A stretch of DNA of 64,000 nucleotides from NCBI RefSeq assembly GCF_023806465.1, contig NZ_JAMSLS010000002.1, positions 372,001 through 436,000 of the forward strand, in the 5' to 3' direction. Positions 1 through 8,920 of the stretch are shown piece by piece. The stretch is from Thermomicrobium sp. CFH 73360. Lineage in GTDB: Bacteria > Chloroflexota > Chloroflexia > Thermomicrobiales > Thermomicrobiaceae. A program made the translations under genes and the position numbers. How positions within the stretch are numbered: position 1 is the first letter of the stretch; every line of letters begins with the position of its first letter. Under the pieces are notes generated by a model. That model was not told the origin of the DNA. It saw only the letters and a program-made list of their open reading frames with translations, and made no database searches.

Positions 1-424
1 CCTCGATCGTATACGCTTCGCGCGCCCCCGCGCTCAAGGCCGCATCCTTCGCCGCCCGCTTTTCGACTTCGGTCACCCCGGAAGGGATCCCAATCACAAC
101 GCGTGGGTGTGGGGTCAGGAGCTGCTGAGAGTGCACCTTGCGAATGAAGTAGTGGAGCATCACCTCGACGGTATCGAAGTCGGCGATCACCCCGTCCTTG
201 AGCGGACGGACAGCGACAATCGACTCCGGCGTCTTCCCAACCATCGCCTTCGCTTCGACACCGACTGCGAGCACGCGCTTCGTTTTCTTGTCGACAGCTA
301 CGACGGACGGCTCGGAGATCACAATTCCCTTCCCGCGCACGTAGACCAAGGTGTTCGCCGTGCCCAGATCGATCCCGAGATCACGGCTGAACAACCCGAA
401 CAGTGCGCTGAGCGGTCGAATCAT
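1..424 (-). CDS. mreB: Rod shape-determining protein MreB (N-terminal part, cut by window edge)
   Basis: This is the bacterial actin homologue that forms membrane-bound filaments and directs lateral cell-wall synthesis. About 141 N-terminal codons are present. They carry the actin-fold phosphate-1 signature ([14 protein letters not shown], about residues 15-28), the segment [15 protein letters not shown] and the [14 protein letters not shown] block. The ATG at 422-424 is the first sensible start: the protein begins [10 protein letters not shown], a typical amphipathic membrane-binding start for MreB. The gene lies 26 bp behind the stop of the LysM/M23 peptidase gene on the same strand, so the two are probably co-transcribed. 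The remaining two thirds or so lie outside the window. Confidence 0.96.
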   Translation of the reverse strand, partial: MIRPLSALFGLFSRDLGIDLGTANTLVYVRGKGIVISEPSVVAVDKKTKRVLAVGVEAKAMVGKTPESIVAVRPLKDGVIADFDTVEVMLHYFIRKVHSQQLLTPHPRVVIGIPSGVTEVEKRAAKDAALSAGAREAYTIE

Positions 425-450
425 CCTTTTGCCCTTCCTCCCACCGGCTT

Positions 451-2274
451 CTACCGAAGGTAGAGTGCCGGGTCTTGATAAACGCCGTTGTACATGATGA
501 TGAAGTGGACGTGTGGTCCAGTCGAATAGCCGGTGCTCCCCATCGGCCCGATATATTGTCCCTGATTGACCCACTGCCCCACCTGCACCGGCGGGGGCTC
601 AGCCATATGCCCATACCACGTCACGAAACCGTTCCCATGGTCAATCGCCACGGCATAACCGAGCCCATAGTTGTTCCAGCCACTAAAGATCACCGTGCCA
701 CTGTCGGCTGCCACAATCGGCGTGTACATGTTGTTGGCGATATCCCAACCGTTGTGGCGGGCGTGGAAGTATTGCGTGATCACCCCAGTCGTTGGCCAGA
801 TAAACGAGCCACGTGGTGCCTGCCGCTGCGCTGGCGGACTGCTGGGTGCCGACGCTGGCGGCGCACTCGGGGCAGGTGGCGGGGGTGGTGGAGGTGGTGG
901 CGGTGGTGGTTCACCACCGGGAATCATCACCAGCTGCCCCACTCGGAGCACCCCGTTTGGGCCAATCCCGTTCATCGGGTAATCGCGGATCGCTTCCGGT
1001 TTCACACCCCAGTACTCAGCCAGCGATTCGATTGTGTCACCCTCTTTGACCTTGACCATCACCCCATCGGTCGGCAAGATGGCCAGCTGCTGACCCGGAT
1101 AGATGAGCTCCGGATCAGGCAACGAGTTTGCCCACGTGATTGTCTGCACCTTAAGTCCAAAGCGCTGCGCTATCTTCCAGAGGGTATCTCCCTCTTGCAC
1201 CGTGTACATAATCACTCGGTCTCGGCTCGGCATCTTCCCGCCGGGAACCATGATGAGCCGGTTGGGCACGAGGTCCGTATCGCGTTGCACACCGTTCGGC
1301 TCATACCCGGTGATCGCCTCCGGCGTGACGCCATATCGGGCTGCCACCGACTCCAGCGTGTCACCCTCACGCACCACGTGCAACATCCCGTCGACCGGCG
1401 GCACACGCAGCTGCAGCCCGGCTGGTAGCGGAGCACCCGGGTCAAGCAAGTTGTTTGCCCAGAGGAGCGTCTCCACGCTCCGCCCCGTTGCACGGGAGAC
1501 GTCATAGATCGTCTCACCGGCACTCGTCACGTACGTGTCGAGCACCAAGACGTCTGGCTTGACCGCTAACCCACCGGTCGCAAGGTATCCGAGTCGAGGA
1601 TCGCTGACGCTGAGGCTTGCAATCTGCGCGACTGGTTGTCCTTGCACCCCAGTCACACCATTCCACACCGCGGCAATCTGATCCGTACCGGCAGCCACCC
1701 GCACCGGCAGCGGTCGTCGCCAGAACCCACCGCCGAGTGTGACAACAACAACACAGGTTAGGACCGCAACGTGGAGCACCCACCACGCACGCAACCGGGG
1801 GTGCCAAACAGACGCTGATACTGCGCGCGAGACGACCGCTCGTGCTACCGCACCAGCGGTCGGCCGCTGGACCGGGGCGAGCACAGGAGCCGCACCCACT
1901 CTCCTATTCCCTAACGCGCGCTGGGGCAACCAAGGCTCCCGAGCGCCGTTGATCCCATCCCCGACCGTGTGGCTGGCACCAACCGTCTCGCCTTGTGGTG
2001 CACGCCGATCCATCCCAGGAACGCTGGCACCATTCGTCTCAGCGGGGGAACCGTTGCTGACCGGCCCCCTCCCGTTTGGGACGACCTCCTCACGTTTCGG
2101 CTCCGGGGACCATCCGAAACGAACAACGGTCGGGGTACCGGTCGATTCCTGATTGCTTTCCGATGGCGGGTACTGCGGCATCGGCCTCGCCCGGCTTCCC
2201 TTCCCTTGGCCCTGCGCCGAATCTGTGCGCCCTGATGCCGAACTCGCGAAGTCCGCCATTTTCACGCGCAGCAT
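451..2274 (-). CDS. Membrane-anchored LysM / M23 metallopeptidase
   Basis: This is a predicted envelope peptidoglycan hydrolase. In order, it has a low-complexity N-terminal region of about 150 residues, one transmembrane segment (around [20 protein letters not shown]), four LysM-like repeats (three with a clear EGDT core), a run of 12 prolines followed by a Pro/Ala/Ser linker, and a C-terminal M23 (LytM) domain. The M23 Zn ligands are visible as HNGWD and GPHVHF, so it should be catalytically competent. The ATG at 2274 was chosen because the longer reading frame (to 2373) would run through a perfect inverted repeat; ATG at 2259 is an alternative. Neither has a strong Shine-Dalgarno. It sits just upstream of mreB, which fits cell-wall elongation. 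Family assignment is firm; the start is not. Confidence 0.9.
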   Translation of the reverse strand: MLRVKMADFASSASGRTDSAQGQGKGSRARPMPQYPPSESNQESTGTPTVVRFGWSPEPKREEVVPNGRGPVSNGSPAETNGASVPGMDRRAPQGETVGASHTVGDGINGAREPWLPQRALGNRRVGAAPVLAPVQRPTAGAVARAVVSRAVSASVWHPRLRAWWVLHVAVLTCVVVVTLGGGFWRRPLPVRVAAGTDQIAAVWNGVTGVQGQPVAQIASLSVSDPRLGYLATGGLAVKPDVLVLDTYVTSAGETIYDVSRATGRSVETLLWANNLLDPGAPLPAGLQLRVPPVDGMLHVVREGDTLESVAARYGVTPEAITGYEPNGVQRDTDLVPNRLIMVPGGKMPSRDRVIMYTVQEGDTLWKIAQRFGLKVQTITWANSLPDPELIYPGQQLAILPTDGVMVKVKEGDTIESLAEYWGVKPEAIRDYPMNGIGPNGVLRVGQLVMIPGGEPPPPPPPPPPPPAPSAPPASAPSSPPAQRQAPRGSFIWPTTGVITQYFHARHNGWDIANNMYTPIVAADSGTVIFSGWNNYGLGYAVAIDHGNGFVTWYGHMAEPPPVQVGQWVNQGQYIGPMGSTGYSTGPHVHFIIMYNGVYQDPALYLR

Positions 2275-2280
2275 AACACG

Positions 2281-2308
2281 CACTCGCGATTGCGTCAAAT
2301 CGCGAGTG
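2281..2308. repeat. Perfect 11-bp inverted repeat upstream of the LysM/M23 gene
   Basis: The arms CACTCGCGATT (2281-2291) and AATCGCGAGTG (2298-2308) are perfect complements separated by GCGTCA. The repeat lies 6 bp upstream of the proposed peptidase start and has no T-tract. It could be a repressor operator or a leader hairpin controlling the peptidase-mreB transcript. Function is inferred from position only. Confidence 0.6.
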
Positions 2309-2445
2309 GCAAGTTCGGCAGTTTTTGCATCACCAGATAGTCCGTTTTTCCCGCCTTGCAGTGGCGACAACAATTCGCAGAACGCAAACCTTGCCCCTCC
2401 GAAGCATCACATGGCATCCCCAAGGCACAGAGGCACCCCATGCGT

Positions 2446-2474
2446 TTCACAAGAACGCTACTTTGCGCTACTAT
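2446..2474 (+). promoter_or_regulatory. Sigma-70-like promoter for the lipid kinase gene
   Basis: A -35 TTCACA (2446-2451) and a -10 TACTAT (2469-2474) are separated by 17 bp. They match the vegetative consensus at 5/6 and 4/6. The predicted start of transcription is about 2481, shortly before the kinase start codons at 2493/2511. Confidence 0.5.
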
Positions 2475-2492
2475 GGGGTCGGTCGTGGGAGA

Positions 2493-3509
2493 ATGAGGGC
2501 GTCGACTCCGATGCAGCACGAGCAACGAACAACGATCACACCGAGTACTGTCCGCTACCTCCCGTCAACGGTTCACGCCATCGTGAATCCGGTTGCTGGG
2601 AGCGGTCGACCAGCACGCGCCTGGCCTTCCATCCGCCAACAACTGGAACGGCTTGGGCTTCGTGTCGACGAGCTTTACACCGCTGAGCCCGGCGCTGCCA
2701 CCCACCTCGCGCGCCACCTGGTCCAGAACGGAGTACGGGAACTCCTCGTCGTTGGCGGTGACGGAACGCTGAACGAGGTGGTGAACGGGATCCTCGATGA
2801 AGACGGGCATCCACTCGGGCCAGTCACATTGACCATTGTCCCTTGTGGCACCGGCCGCGACTTCCCCCGCTTGTTCGGGATCGCTCGACCTGAACAGGCT
2901 GTCGATCTCTTGCGCTGGGGAGAGACCTGCCGGGTTGACGTGGGCTCTCTGCACTTCCGCGACTCCGCCGGTCTGCCGCGCAGGCGATTCTTTGTCAACA
3001 TGGCTGATATCGGCCTTGGCGCAGAGACGGCCGCCTGGGTCAGCCACTCGACGAAACAGCTCGGCGGCTTTCTGGCCTACCTCGTCGGAGCGACGCGCAC
3101 GATCTTGCGCCACCGGGCCGCTCCGCTCTCCATTACCGTCGATGACCGCCATGTTTTTGAAGGCCCGGCGCTGATGGTTGCGATCGCCAACGGTCGCTTC
3201 CACGCCGGAGGCATGCGGCTTGCACCGATGGCTTCAGTCACCGACGGGCGGTTGGAGGTGTTCGTTCTGCGCAGTGTCTCGCGGCTGGAGCTCCTAAGTT
3301 CCCTGCTCCCCGCCGTCTACCGTGGCGCGCATGTCCGACATCCCGCCGTCGAGCATTGGTCAAGCCAAACGGTTCGCGTCGAGGCAGCCGAGCCGCTCCG
3401 CGTCGAGATCGATGGCGAGCCAGTAGGGACAACGGACATCGAAGCACGTGTCGTGTCCCGCACCCTGACGCTCCGTGTCCCTCAGGGCACCTGCCCACCG
3501 AGCGGTTGA
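2493..3509 (+). CDS. Diacylglycerol kinase / YegS-type lipid kinase
   Basis: This is a cytoplasmic lipid kinase of the DAGK catalytic family, which phosphorylates diacylglycerol or a related lipid with ATP. Visible family motifs are NPVAGSG, the nucleotide-binding GGDGTLNEVVNG, PCGTGRDFPR and the C-terminal beta-sandwich ending in VEIDGEPVG. The length, about 330-340 residues, is a little above typical. ATG 2493 is used; ATG 2511 is equally possible and places GAGGG 11 bases upstream. The upstream in-frame extension to 2325 does not look like protein and precedes the likely promoter. The gene is divergent from the LysM peptidase. The exact lipid substrate cannot be told from the sequence. Confidence 0.9.
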   Translation: MRASTPMQHEQRTTITPSTVRYLPSTVHAIVNPVAGSGRPARAWPSIRQQLERLGLRVDELYTAEPGAATHLARHLVQNGVRELLVVGGDGTLNEVVNGILDEDGHPLGPVTLTIVPCGTGRDFPRLFGIARPEQAVDLLRWGETCRVDVGSLHFRDSAGLPRRRFFVNMADIGLGAETAAWVSHSTKQLGGFLAYLVGATRTILRHRAAPLSITVDDRHVFEGPALMVAIANGRFHAGGMRLAPMASVTDGRLEVFVLRSVSRLELLSSLLPAVYRGAHVRHPAVEHWSSQTVRVEAAEPLRVEIDGEPVGTTDIEARVVSRTLTLRVPQGTCPPSG

Positions 3510-3597
3510 CCGTCGCTCCTCGCCTCTGCCACAATCGAACGGCGTGGGCGCATTGTCCCGCGACTTTCGCTGGATCACAAGGAGAACGAGTAGCACG

Positions 3598-4764
3598 ATG
3601 ACGACCGAACAGCGGATCTTCAACCAAACTGAGGCACTGGCCGAAGCGTTACGTATCCTCGCCGAGGAGCCAGAAACTGGCACCTTTACAATCCATGGTG
3701 AACCCCCAAGCGACCAGCTCCGCTGGTTCATTGACGGACTTCGACGTGAGCTCGAGCGACGAGGACATGAGTACCATCCGAAGCCGATCCCCGATATCCG
3801 ACTCGTGCTGAGCGTCTTCCCGCACGACCGGCCTGTTCGCTATCGCCGCAAAGCACAGGCCACCTTTGTCGTCGGCATTACGGAATTCCCAGAGCGCCCG
3901 GAGGACATTCTCACAGCCTGTTACCCCTACTTGCTCTATGCACTGGCCAACCTCGTACTCATCCTGATTCCAGGCGAGCAGGGGCCGGAGGCGCACTTCG
4001 TCACGCTGGAACGGGGACATTACGGCATCCTGTATCGTCCTGGTGAAGATGACCTCTTCTTCGCGACGATCTACGAGCGTCTTCATCCACTCGCTGCATC
4101 ACGGCTTGTCATTAATAACGTGTTTCGCACCGATCTCGAGCCGGAACTCTGGAACGGCGATGAGATTACGCAGCAGATCTCACGGGCTGGGAAGCGCCTG
4201 GAGGCGATGAATCTGTTGCCCGCCCCCTTCCCGGTGCACGAACTCCTGAGCGAAGAGGATCTTCGCCACGTCAAGCGGCTCTACGGCCTTGGCGGCCTGA
4301 GCTACGGCAACCTTAGCGCTCGCAAGGACCGTCACCGCTTCTGGATGAGTGCAAGTGGCGTCAACAAGGCGCAGTTGGAAGTGATTGGTCGCGACATCCT
4401 GATGGTCAGTGGCTTTGATCCGACCATCCCCGCCATCATCTTGAGCGTGCCACCCAACGTCGAGCCACGCCGCGTTTCGGTGGATGCGATCGAACACTGG
4501 ATGATCTACCAGCAGCATCCCGAAATCGGCGCGATCGTCCATGTTCACGCCTGGATGGAAGGAATCCGCTCGACCGAGATTAACTATCCCTGCGGGACAT
4601 TGGAATTGGCACTCGCCGTCTCGAACACACTCGCACAAGAACCGGATCCGACCCGTGCGGTCATCGGCCTGAAGAACCACGGCGTGACGATTACCGGCCG
4701 CAGCATGGACGAGATCCTGGAGCGGATCGAGGGGAAGCTTATTCCGCAAGTTCCTATGTCCTGA
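3598..4764 (+). CDS. Class II aldolase/adducin-family protein with an N-terminal extra domain
   Basis: The C-terminal half (about residue 210 onward) is a class II aldolase/adducin fold, as in sugar-phosphate aldolases and epimerases. It has LSYGNLSARKD, the Zn-ligand pair in IVHVHAW and a third His in LKNHGV; the Glu of AIEHW is probably the catalytic acid. The first 200 or so residues are a separate domain I do not recognise, which makes this 388-residue protein much longer than a stand-alone aldolase (about 210-230). The start is ATG 3598, with AAGGAG 13 bases upstream. It follows the lipid kinase by 88 bp and ends at a strong bidirectional terminator. The substrate is unknown. Confidence 0.8.
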   Translation: MTTEQRIFNQTEALAEALRILAEEPETGTFTIHGEPPSDQLRWFIDGLRRELERRGHEYHPKPIPDIRLVLSVFPHDRPVRYRRKAQATFVVGITEFPERPEDILTACYPYLLYALANLVLILIPGEQGPEAHFVTLERGHYGILYRPGEDDLFFATIYERLHPLAASRLVINNVFRTDLEPELWNGDEITQQISRAGKRLEAMNLLPAPFPVHELLSEEDLRHVKRLYGLGGLSYGNLSARKDRHRFWMSASGVNKAQLEVIGRDILMVSGFDPTIPAIILSVPPNVEPRRVSVDAIEHWMIYQQHPEIGAIVHVHAWMEGIRSTEINYPCGTLELALAVSNTLAQEPDPTRAVIGLKNHGVTITGRSMDEILERIEGKLIPQVPMS

Positions 4765-4771
4765 GACAGAG

Positions 4772-4815
4772 GACAAGCCGCGGCCTGATTTCCTCCAGGT
4801 CGCGGCTTGTCTTTA
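4772..4815. terminator. Bidirectional intrinsic terminator between convergent genes
   Basis: A 16-bp stem (4772-4787 with 4796-4811, one mismatch) has an 8-nt loop and is followed by CTTTA on the plus strand. It lies between the aldolase stop and the convergent alcohol dehydrogenase stop, so it can serve both. Confidence 0.8.
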
Positions 4816-6063
4816 GGACACTGAGACGCCCGTCTCGCCGGGAAACTCAAACACCGCTTTGATCACCCTGCTCTCACCCTTCGCCGTCACGGCGGCTAAC
4901 GCCGCACGGTAGTCCGAGAGCGCGAACCGGTGCGTCACGAGCCAGCCCAGTTCCACACGCCGCTCCGCCATGAGCCGTACCGCATGTGCAACGCAGGAGG
5001 CGCGAATCCCATCGAGTTCCGCCTCTCCGTAGGCCATTGAGCCACGGATCTCCACTTCCCGTAGCCAGACCGGAGTCCAGTCCACCGCCCGCGGGTCGCT
5101 TGCCAACCCAACCAGCACAACTCGGCCACCAGCCTTCGTGACCGCGAGCGCGTCACGGACCGATCGCCCTGATCCAACACAATCGAACACCTCGTCCACC
5201 CCACCCTGCATCAACCAGCGGCCAAACCGGGCCCGCAGTACCCGTGCTCCGGTCAGGCGGGACAACTCGCGATACAGCGCAGGGCCCGAGCGACCAAGCA
5301 GGACGACGTCCGCACCCAGCCGTTCTGCTGCCTGTGCCTGGAAAGGGTACCGTGCCGTGACCAGTACCCGCGCCCGCGAACCGATCGCCCGCAACGCAGC
5401 GATCGTCAGCAGCCCGATAATCCCCGCGCCGAGCACCAACACCGTCGAGTCGTCAGCTGGGCGATTCTGTAGTACTGCGTGTAAGGCCACTGCGAACGGC
5501 TCGGCCAGCACTCCTTCCTCATCGCTCACGTTGTCAGGGATGGGAACAACCTGTGACCGGTGCGCAACGAAGCTCTCGCTCCATCCCCCACCAGTATCTC
5601 GGCAGAAGCCGATCATGATACCCGGAGAAACAGTCCCCTCGCGAAAGCGTAAGCAGCGGTTCGGCATGCCACGCGCACACTCTGGGCACGGCTCACGAAA
5701 CCCGCGAGCTACACAGGCGAGCAACGGATTCACCGTGACGCGCTGGCCAATGTGCAGTCCTTCGACTCCAGTCCCTCGTTCCACAATGCGACCGACCGTC
5801 TCATGCCCCAAGGTGAAAGGGAAGGAAACCAGCGGCGACGTCGTCGGACTGGCATGGAGCGTGATGAGCCCCACATCACTGCCGCAAATACCGCTGTAGC
5901 GGGTCGCAATGCGCACCCATTCGGCGGTTGGTAGTCTCGGCACGGGGACATCTCGGAATTGCAGGAGGCCAAGCCCATTCCAGAAGACTTCAGGACGCCA
6001 CCGCCCAATGGCCTTGGCAAGGACATAGCGAGGGACGCTCTCAACGACCTGCAAGGCGAGCAT
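4813..6063 (-). CDS. Zinc-dependent medium-chain alcohol dehydrogenase
   Basis: This is an NAD(P)-dependent MDR-family dehydrogenase (threonine dehydrogenase/sorbitol dehydrogenase-like). Catalytic Zn ligands are visible in SGICGSD and in the GHE of FTLGHETVG. A structural-Zn cysteine set lies in CPEC...NRC, with a further Cys upstream. The Rossmann motif is VLGAGIIGLL. It has 416 residues, somewhat longer than average because of an N-terminal extension. The ATG at 6063 has AGAGGAGGA just upstream. It starts 11 bp after the amidohydrolase stop on the same strand, so it is probably the last gene of that transcript. It likely oxidises a hydroxyl intermediate of the adjacent catabolic route; the substrate is not predictable. 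Confidence 0.88.
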   Translation of the reverse strand: MLALQVVESVPRYVLAKAIGRWRPEVFWNGLGLLQFRDVPVPRLPTAEWVRIATRYSGICGSDVGLITLHASPTTSPLVSFPFTLGHETVGRIVERGTGVEGLHIGQRVTVNPLLACVARGFREPCPECARGMPNRCLRFREGTVSPGIMIGFCRDTGGGWSESFVAHRSQVVPIPDNVSDEEGVLAEPFAVALHAVLQNRPADDSTVLVLGAGIIGLLTIAALRAIGSRARVLVTARYPFQAQAAERLGADVVLLGRSGPALYRELSRLTGARVLRARFGRWLMQGGVDEVFDCVGSGRSVRDALAVTKAGGRVVLVGLASDPRAVDWTPVWLREVEIRGSMAYGEAELDGIRASCVAHAVRLMAERRVELGWLVTHRFALSDYRAALAAVTAKGESRVIKAVFEFPGETGVSVS

Positions 6064-6074
6064 GCATTCCTCCT

Positions 6075-7703
6075 CTACGCGCAGGCACGCCCAGAGACAA
6101 TCCGGCCCGGTAGTGCTCCAGTGTGAACACCGTCTCGCAGCACCTGGACGCCATTCACCCAGACGTGTCGGATCCCCGTGGGCAGCTGGTGGGGATCCGC
6201 GAAAGTTGCTCGATCACTAATTGTGACTGGATCGAAGACAACGAGGTCTGCAAAGAAGCCCGGACGTACCTGACCGCGGTCACGCAGGCCCAGCCGATCC
6301 GCGACGGCCGAGGTCATTTTGCGAATCGCCTCCTCCAGGGTGAGGTCACGGCTTTCCCGTACGTAGCGCGCAATCACCCGTGGGTATGTCCCGTAGGCAC
6401 GCGGGTGTACCGGTCCATCTCCCCGTGCCCAGGCGGGATCAAGGCCACCAGCATCCGTCGCCACTTTTACCCAGGGCTGTCGGAGTGCCAACCGCACGTT
6501 CGCTTCATCCATGACAAAGTAAATGGTAAAGATGTTGCGCTGCTCAGTGAGCAAAAGGTCGATCGCAGTCTCGATCCAGTCTTGCCTCCGCTCAGCTGCA
6601 ATTTCTGAGAGGCGCTTCCCAACATATCTTTGGAGTTCCGGATGGCGCATCCCGACCGGCAGAATCCCCTCCGGCCCAGCCTCTAGCCCCAGCGCTTCCC
6701 AGTCACCCGAGGGCTGTTCAACCTCACGCCGGATACGGGCTCGCATCACCGGGTCACGGAGATTGTCGTAGAAGCGACCCTCCGCCGCTACCCAGGGTGG
6801 CAAGACCGACGCGAGTCCGGTACCCGCCGCCGTGTAGGGGTAGACATCTGCAGTGATGTCGAGCCCTTCGCGCCGAGCCTGCTCGATTCGGGCAATGACG
6901 CTCGGGAACTTCCACCAATTTCGCCTGCCTGAGGCCTTTAAGTGATAGATTTCAACAGGGATCTCAGCCTGCCGGCCGATTGTAATCGCCTCCTCGAGCG
7001 CCTCAAACAGCCGTTCCGCCTCGGAGCGGATATGCGTGATGTAGAGGCCTCCCCAGCGTCGTACCTCGCGGCAAATCTCCACGAGTTCCTCCGTTGAGGT
7101 ATAGGCATCCGGCGGATAGATGAGCGCGTAGGCCACGCCAAACGCACCATCTTCCATCGCCGCGGCAGCGAGGCGACGCATCGCCGCAAGTTCGTCAGGG
7201 GTGGCAGGCGTCATGTCGTAGCCCTTCACGAACTCACGGAGGGTCCCACCGGCTAGAAACGCTCCAATGTTTGGCGAAACACCGCGTTCGACCATCGCCT
7301 CTAGCCAGTCGCGGAAACGACGCCACCGGCGCGCTCGCTCTTCCCATTCCGGGAGCCGCCGCGCGAAATAGGCGCTCGGGATCGGTTCCTTGATCCTCCC
7401 GCCGAACGGCGCTGGAGTCCACCCCTCCCCCATAATCTCGGTGGTGACCCCCTGCGCGATCTTAGAGACAGATCGCCCATCGACCATGAGAGGATAGATC
7501 GAATGACTTTGAATATCGATGAATCCTGGGGAAACAATGCAGCTGGTCGCATCGATGACTTCCCGGGCATTTCCCGGCGCTATGCAGCCCGGTGGTGTCA
7601 CGGCAATGACCCGATCACCCCGCACTGCGACATCACCACGGAACCATGGGTTCCCCGTTCCATCGACGATCTGCCCGTTACGAATGAGGAGATCGACTTC
7701 CAC
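6075..7703 (-). CDS. D-aminoacylase-like (N-acyl-D-amino-acid deacylase family) amidohydrolase
   Basis: This is an amidohydrolase-superfamily protein resembling N-acyl-D-amino-acid deacylases. It opens with LLIRNGQIVDGTGNPW and ends with the usual small beta domain (GFFADLVVFDP). Metal-site regions are ITHIRSE, IYHLKASG and the Asp of VATDAGG. Two positions differ from classical D-aminoacylases: the HxH motif after GFID reads QSH, and the NCG cysteine loop reads GEG, so the metal centre may be altered. GTG 7703 is preferred because GAGGAAGGA lies 9 bases upstream; ATG 7730 is the longer alternative. The gap of over 400 bp to the RraA-like gene suggests it may have its own promoter. Confidence 0.82.
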   Translation of the reverse strand: MEVDLLIRNGQIVDGTGNPWFRGDVAVRGDRVIAVTPPGCIAPGNAREVIDATSCIVSPGFIDIQSHSIYPLMVDGRSVSKIAQGVTTEIMGEGWTPAPFGGRIKEPIPSAYFARRLPEWEERARRWRRFRDWLEAMVERGVSPNIGAFLAGGTLREFVKGYDMTPATPDELAAMRRLAAAAMEDGAFGVAYALIYPPDAYTSTEELVEICREVRRWGGLYITHIRSEAERLFEALEEAITIGRQAEIPVEIYHLKASGRRNWWKFPSVIARIEQARREGLDITADVYPYTAAGTGLASVLPPWVAAEGRFYDNLRDPVMRARIRREVEQPSGDWEALGLEAGPEGILPVGMRHPELQRYVGKRLSEIAAERRQDWIETAIDLLLTEQRNIFTIYFVMDEANVRLALRQPWVKVATDAGGLDPAWARGDGPVHPRAYGTYPRVIARYVRESRDLTLEEAIRKMTSAVADRLGLRDRGQVRPGFFADLVVFDPVTISDRATFADPHQLPTGIRHVWVNGVQVLRDGVHTGALPGRIVSGRACA

Positions 7704-7730
7704 GTCTCGCCGTCCTTCCTCAGCCGCCAT

Positions 7731-8142
7731 GCCTCAGCGCTATCCTAGCGCAGCACTCCGTGACACAGGCCAGTGAGCAAGTGACGGGCCGGAGTCTGTT
7801 GCCTGACCACCAGGCGTGAGAATGAGTATCCAACTGGTATTCTTCTTTTTCTTCGCAACGACGGGCAACGTTTCCGCCATGTGGAGTGGCCATCTCTGTT
7901 GGTGCCCGCTCATCGTCATGTGGGAGTGTGCTGAAAGGGAGACGGAACCACAACGACCAACTTCTGCGGTACTGCGCCACAACCTGACACTGCTCCAGAG
8001 TCCGGGCGTGAGAGGAGCTCCCGCTCAGGGGCGTGCCCTGTTCCGCGCCCTCTCAGCTTTGCGCTGGCGCCAGGGGCTCTGCAAACAGCGGATGGCTCAG
8101 GCGAGCGGGGAATCAAAAACCCGTCTCGCTCAGTCGTTCGCG
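7731..8142. other. Intergenic region without a supported gene
   Basis: About 410 bp lie between the RraA-like and D-aminoacylase-like genes. I see a short hairpin GCCTG-ACCAC-CAGGC near 7802-7816, a polypyrimidine run near 7845 and an imperfect stem just after the RraA stop (about 8102-8130). No convincing -35/-10 pair or protein was found. Confidence 0.5.
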
Positions 8143-8895
8143 TCAGCGTTGTTGGCGTGCTTGTCGCCAGGCCTCATACTCGACCCGGGCCGCCTCTGTC
8201 AGGGGATAGTAGATCCGCAAGTCGCCACCAGCCGCAAGGCGTTCTCGGGCGAACGTCTCCCACTCCGCATGCTCACGCGCGTCAGCAAGCACCGCCGCGG
8301 CGAGCTGACGCGGCACGACAATCGCACCATCGTCGTCGGCGATGATGATATCGCCCGGCAAAACCAGGCGTTCCCCGCAGGCGATCGGCACGTTCACCGC
8401 GAAGGGGAAGAGATCGGTTTGGGTGTGGAAATTCGGCGTGACGCCTCGGAGCCAGAGGCCAAGGCCGAGCTCCTTGACGCGTGGAAAGTCGCGGATACAA
8501 CCATCAATGACCACTCCGATCCCCCCTTTGGCCTTAAAGTATGTCAGCATCATTTCGCCGAAAACACCACTCCCAAGATGTCCCCGTGAATCCACGACGA
8601 CAACGTCGCCCGGCTGTGCCTTGTAAAGCACATGACGGTGCAGCTGCCGTTCCACGTCGTCATACTCCGTCTGGCCGTACACGTCCTCTCGCTTCGGCAT
8701 GAACTGGAGCGTGAGCGCTGGCCCAACGACTTTCACCCCGGGGCTGAAGCTCACCAGGCCCCGCAGATGCGAGTCACGGATGCCGAGACGATAGAGCGCA
8801 CTGGTTGCTGCCGCACTACTTACTTCTGCTTCGAGCGCTGCGAGAAGATCGCGAGGTGGCCGCTCGATATCGGGGATATCGAAGTTCAGGATCAT
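8143..8895 (-). CDS. RraA-like / 4-hydroxy-4-methyl-2-oxoglutarate aldolase-family protein
   Basis: This is a RraA/HMG-aldolase fold protein (older name: dimethylmenaquinone methyltransferase family). Family features are the substrate/metal loop GVVIDGCIRDFP with the conserved Arg-Asp, and the segment LVLPGDIIIADDDGAIVVP. Members cleave 2-oxo-4-hydroxy acids to pyruvate or act on related oxo-acids; some only bind RNase E. Here the neighbours favour catabolism. Length is 250 residues, slightly longer than RraA because of an N-terminal helix and a C-terminal tail. The start is ATG 8895, with AGGGGGAAG upstream. It follows the enolase-superfamily gene by 25 bp, so those two form an operon. Confidence 0.85.
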   Translation of the reverse strand: MILNFDIPDIERPPRDLLAALEAEVSSAAATSALYRLGIRDSHLRGLVSFSPGVKVVGPALTLQFMPKREDVYGQTEYDDVERQLHRHVLYKAQPGDVVVVDSRGHLGSGVFGEMMLTYFKAKGGIGVVIDGCIRDFPRVKELGLGLWLRGVTPNFHTQTDLFPFAVNVPIACGERLVLPGDIIIADDDGAIVVPRQLAAAVLADAREHAEWETFARERLAAGGDLRIYYPLTEAARVEYEAWRQARQQR

Positions 8896-8920
8896 CGCTT
8901 CTTCCCCCTAACACTCACGG

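Noticed and set aside
870-915. GGT-rich repeat as a possible mobile or CRISPR-like repeat
   Set aside because: It encodes the proline run of the LysM/M23 peptidase in frame.
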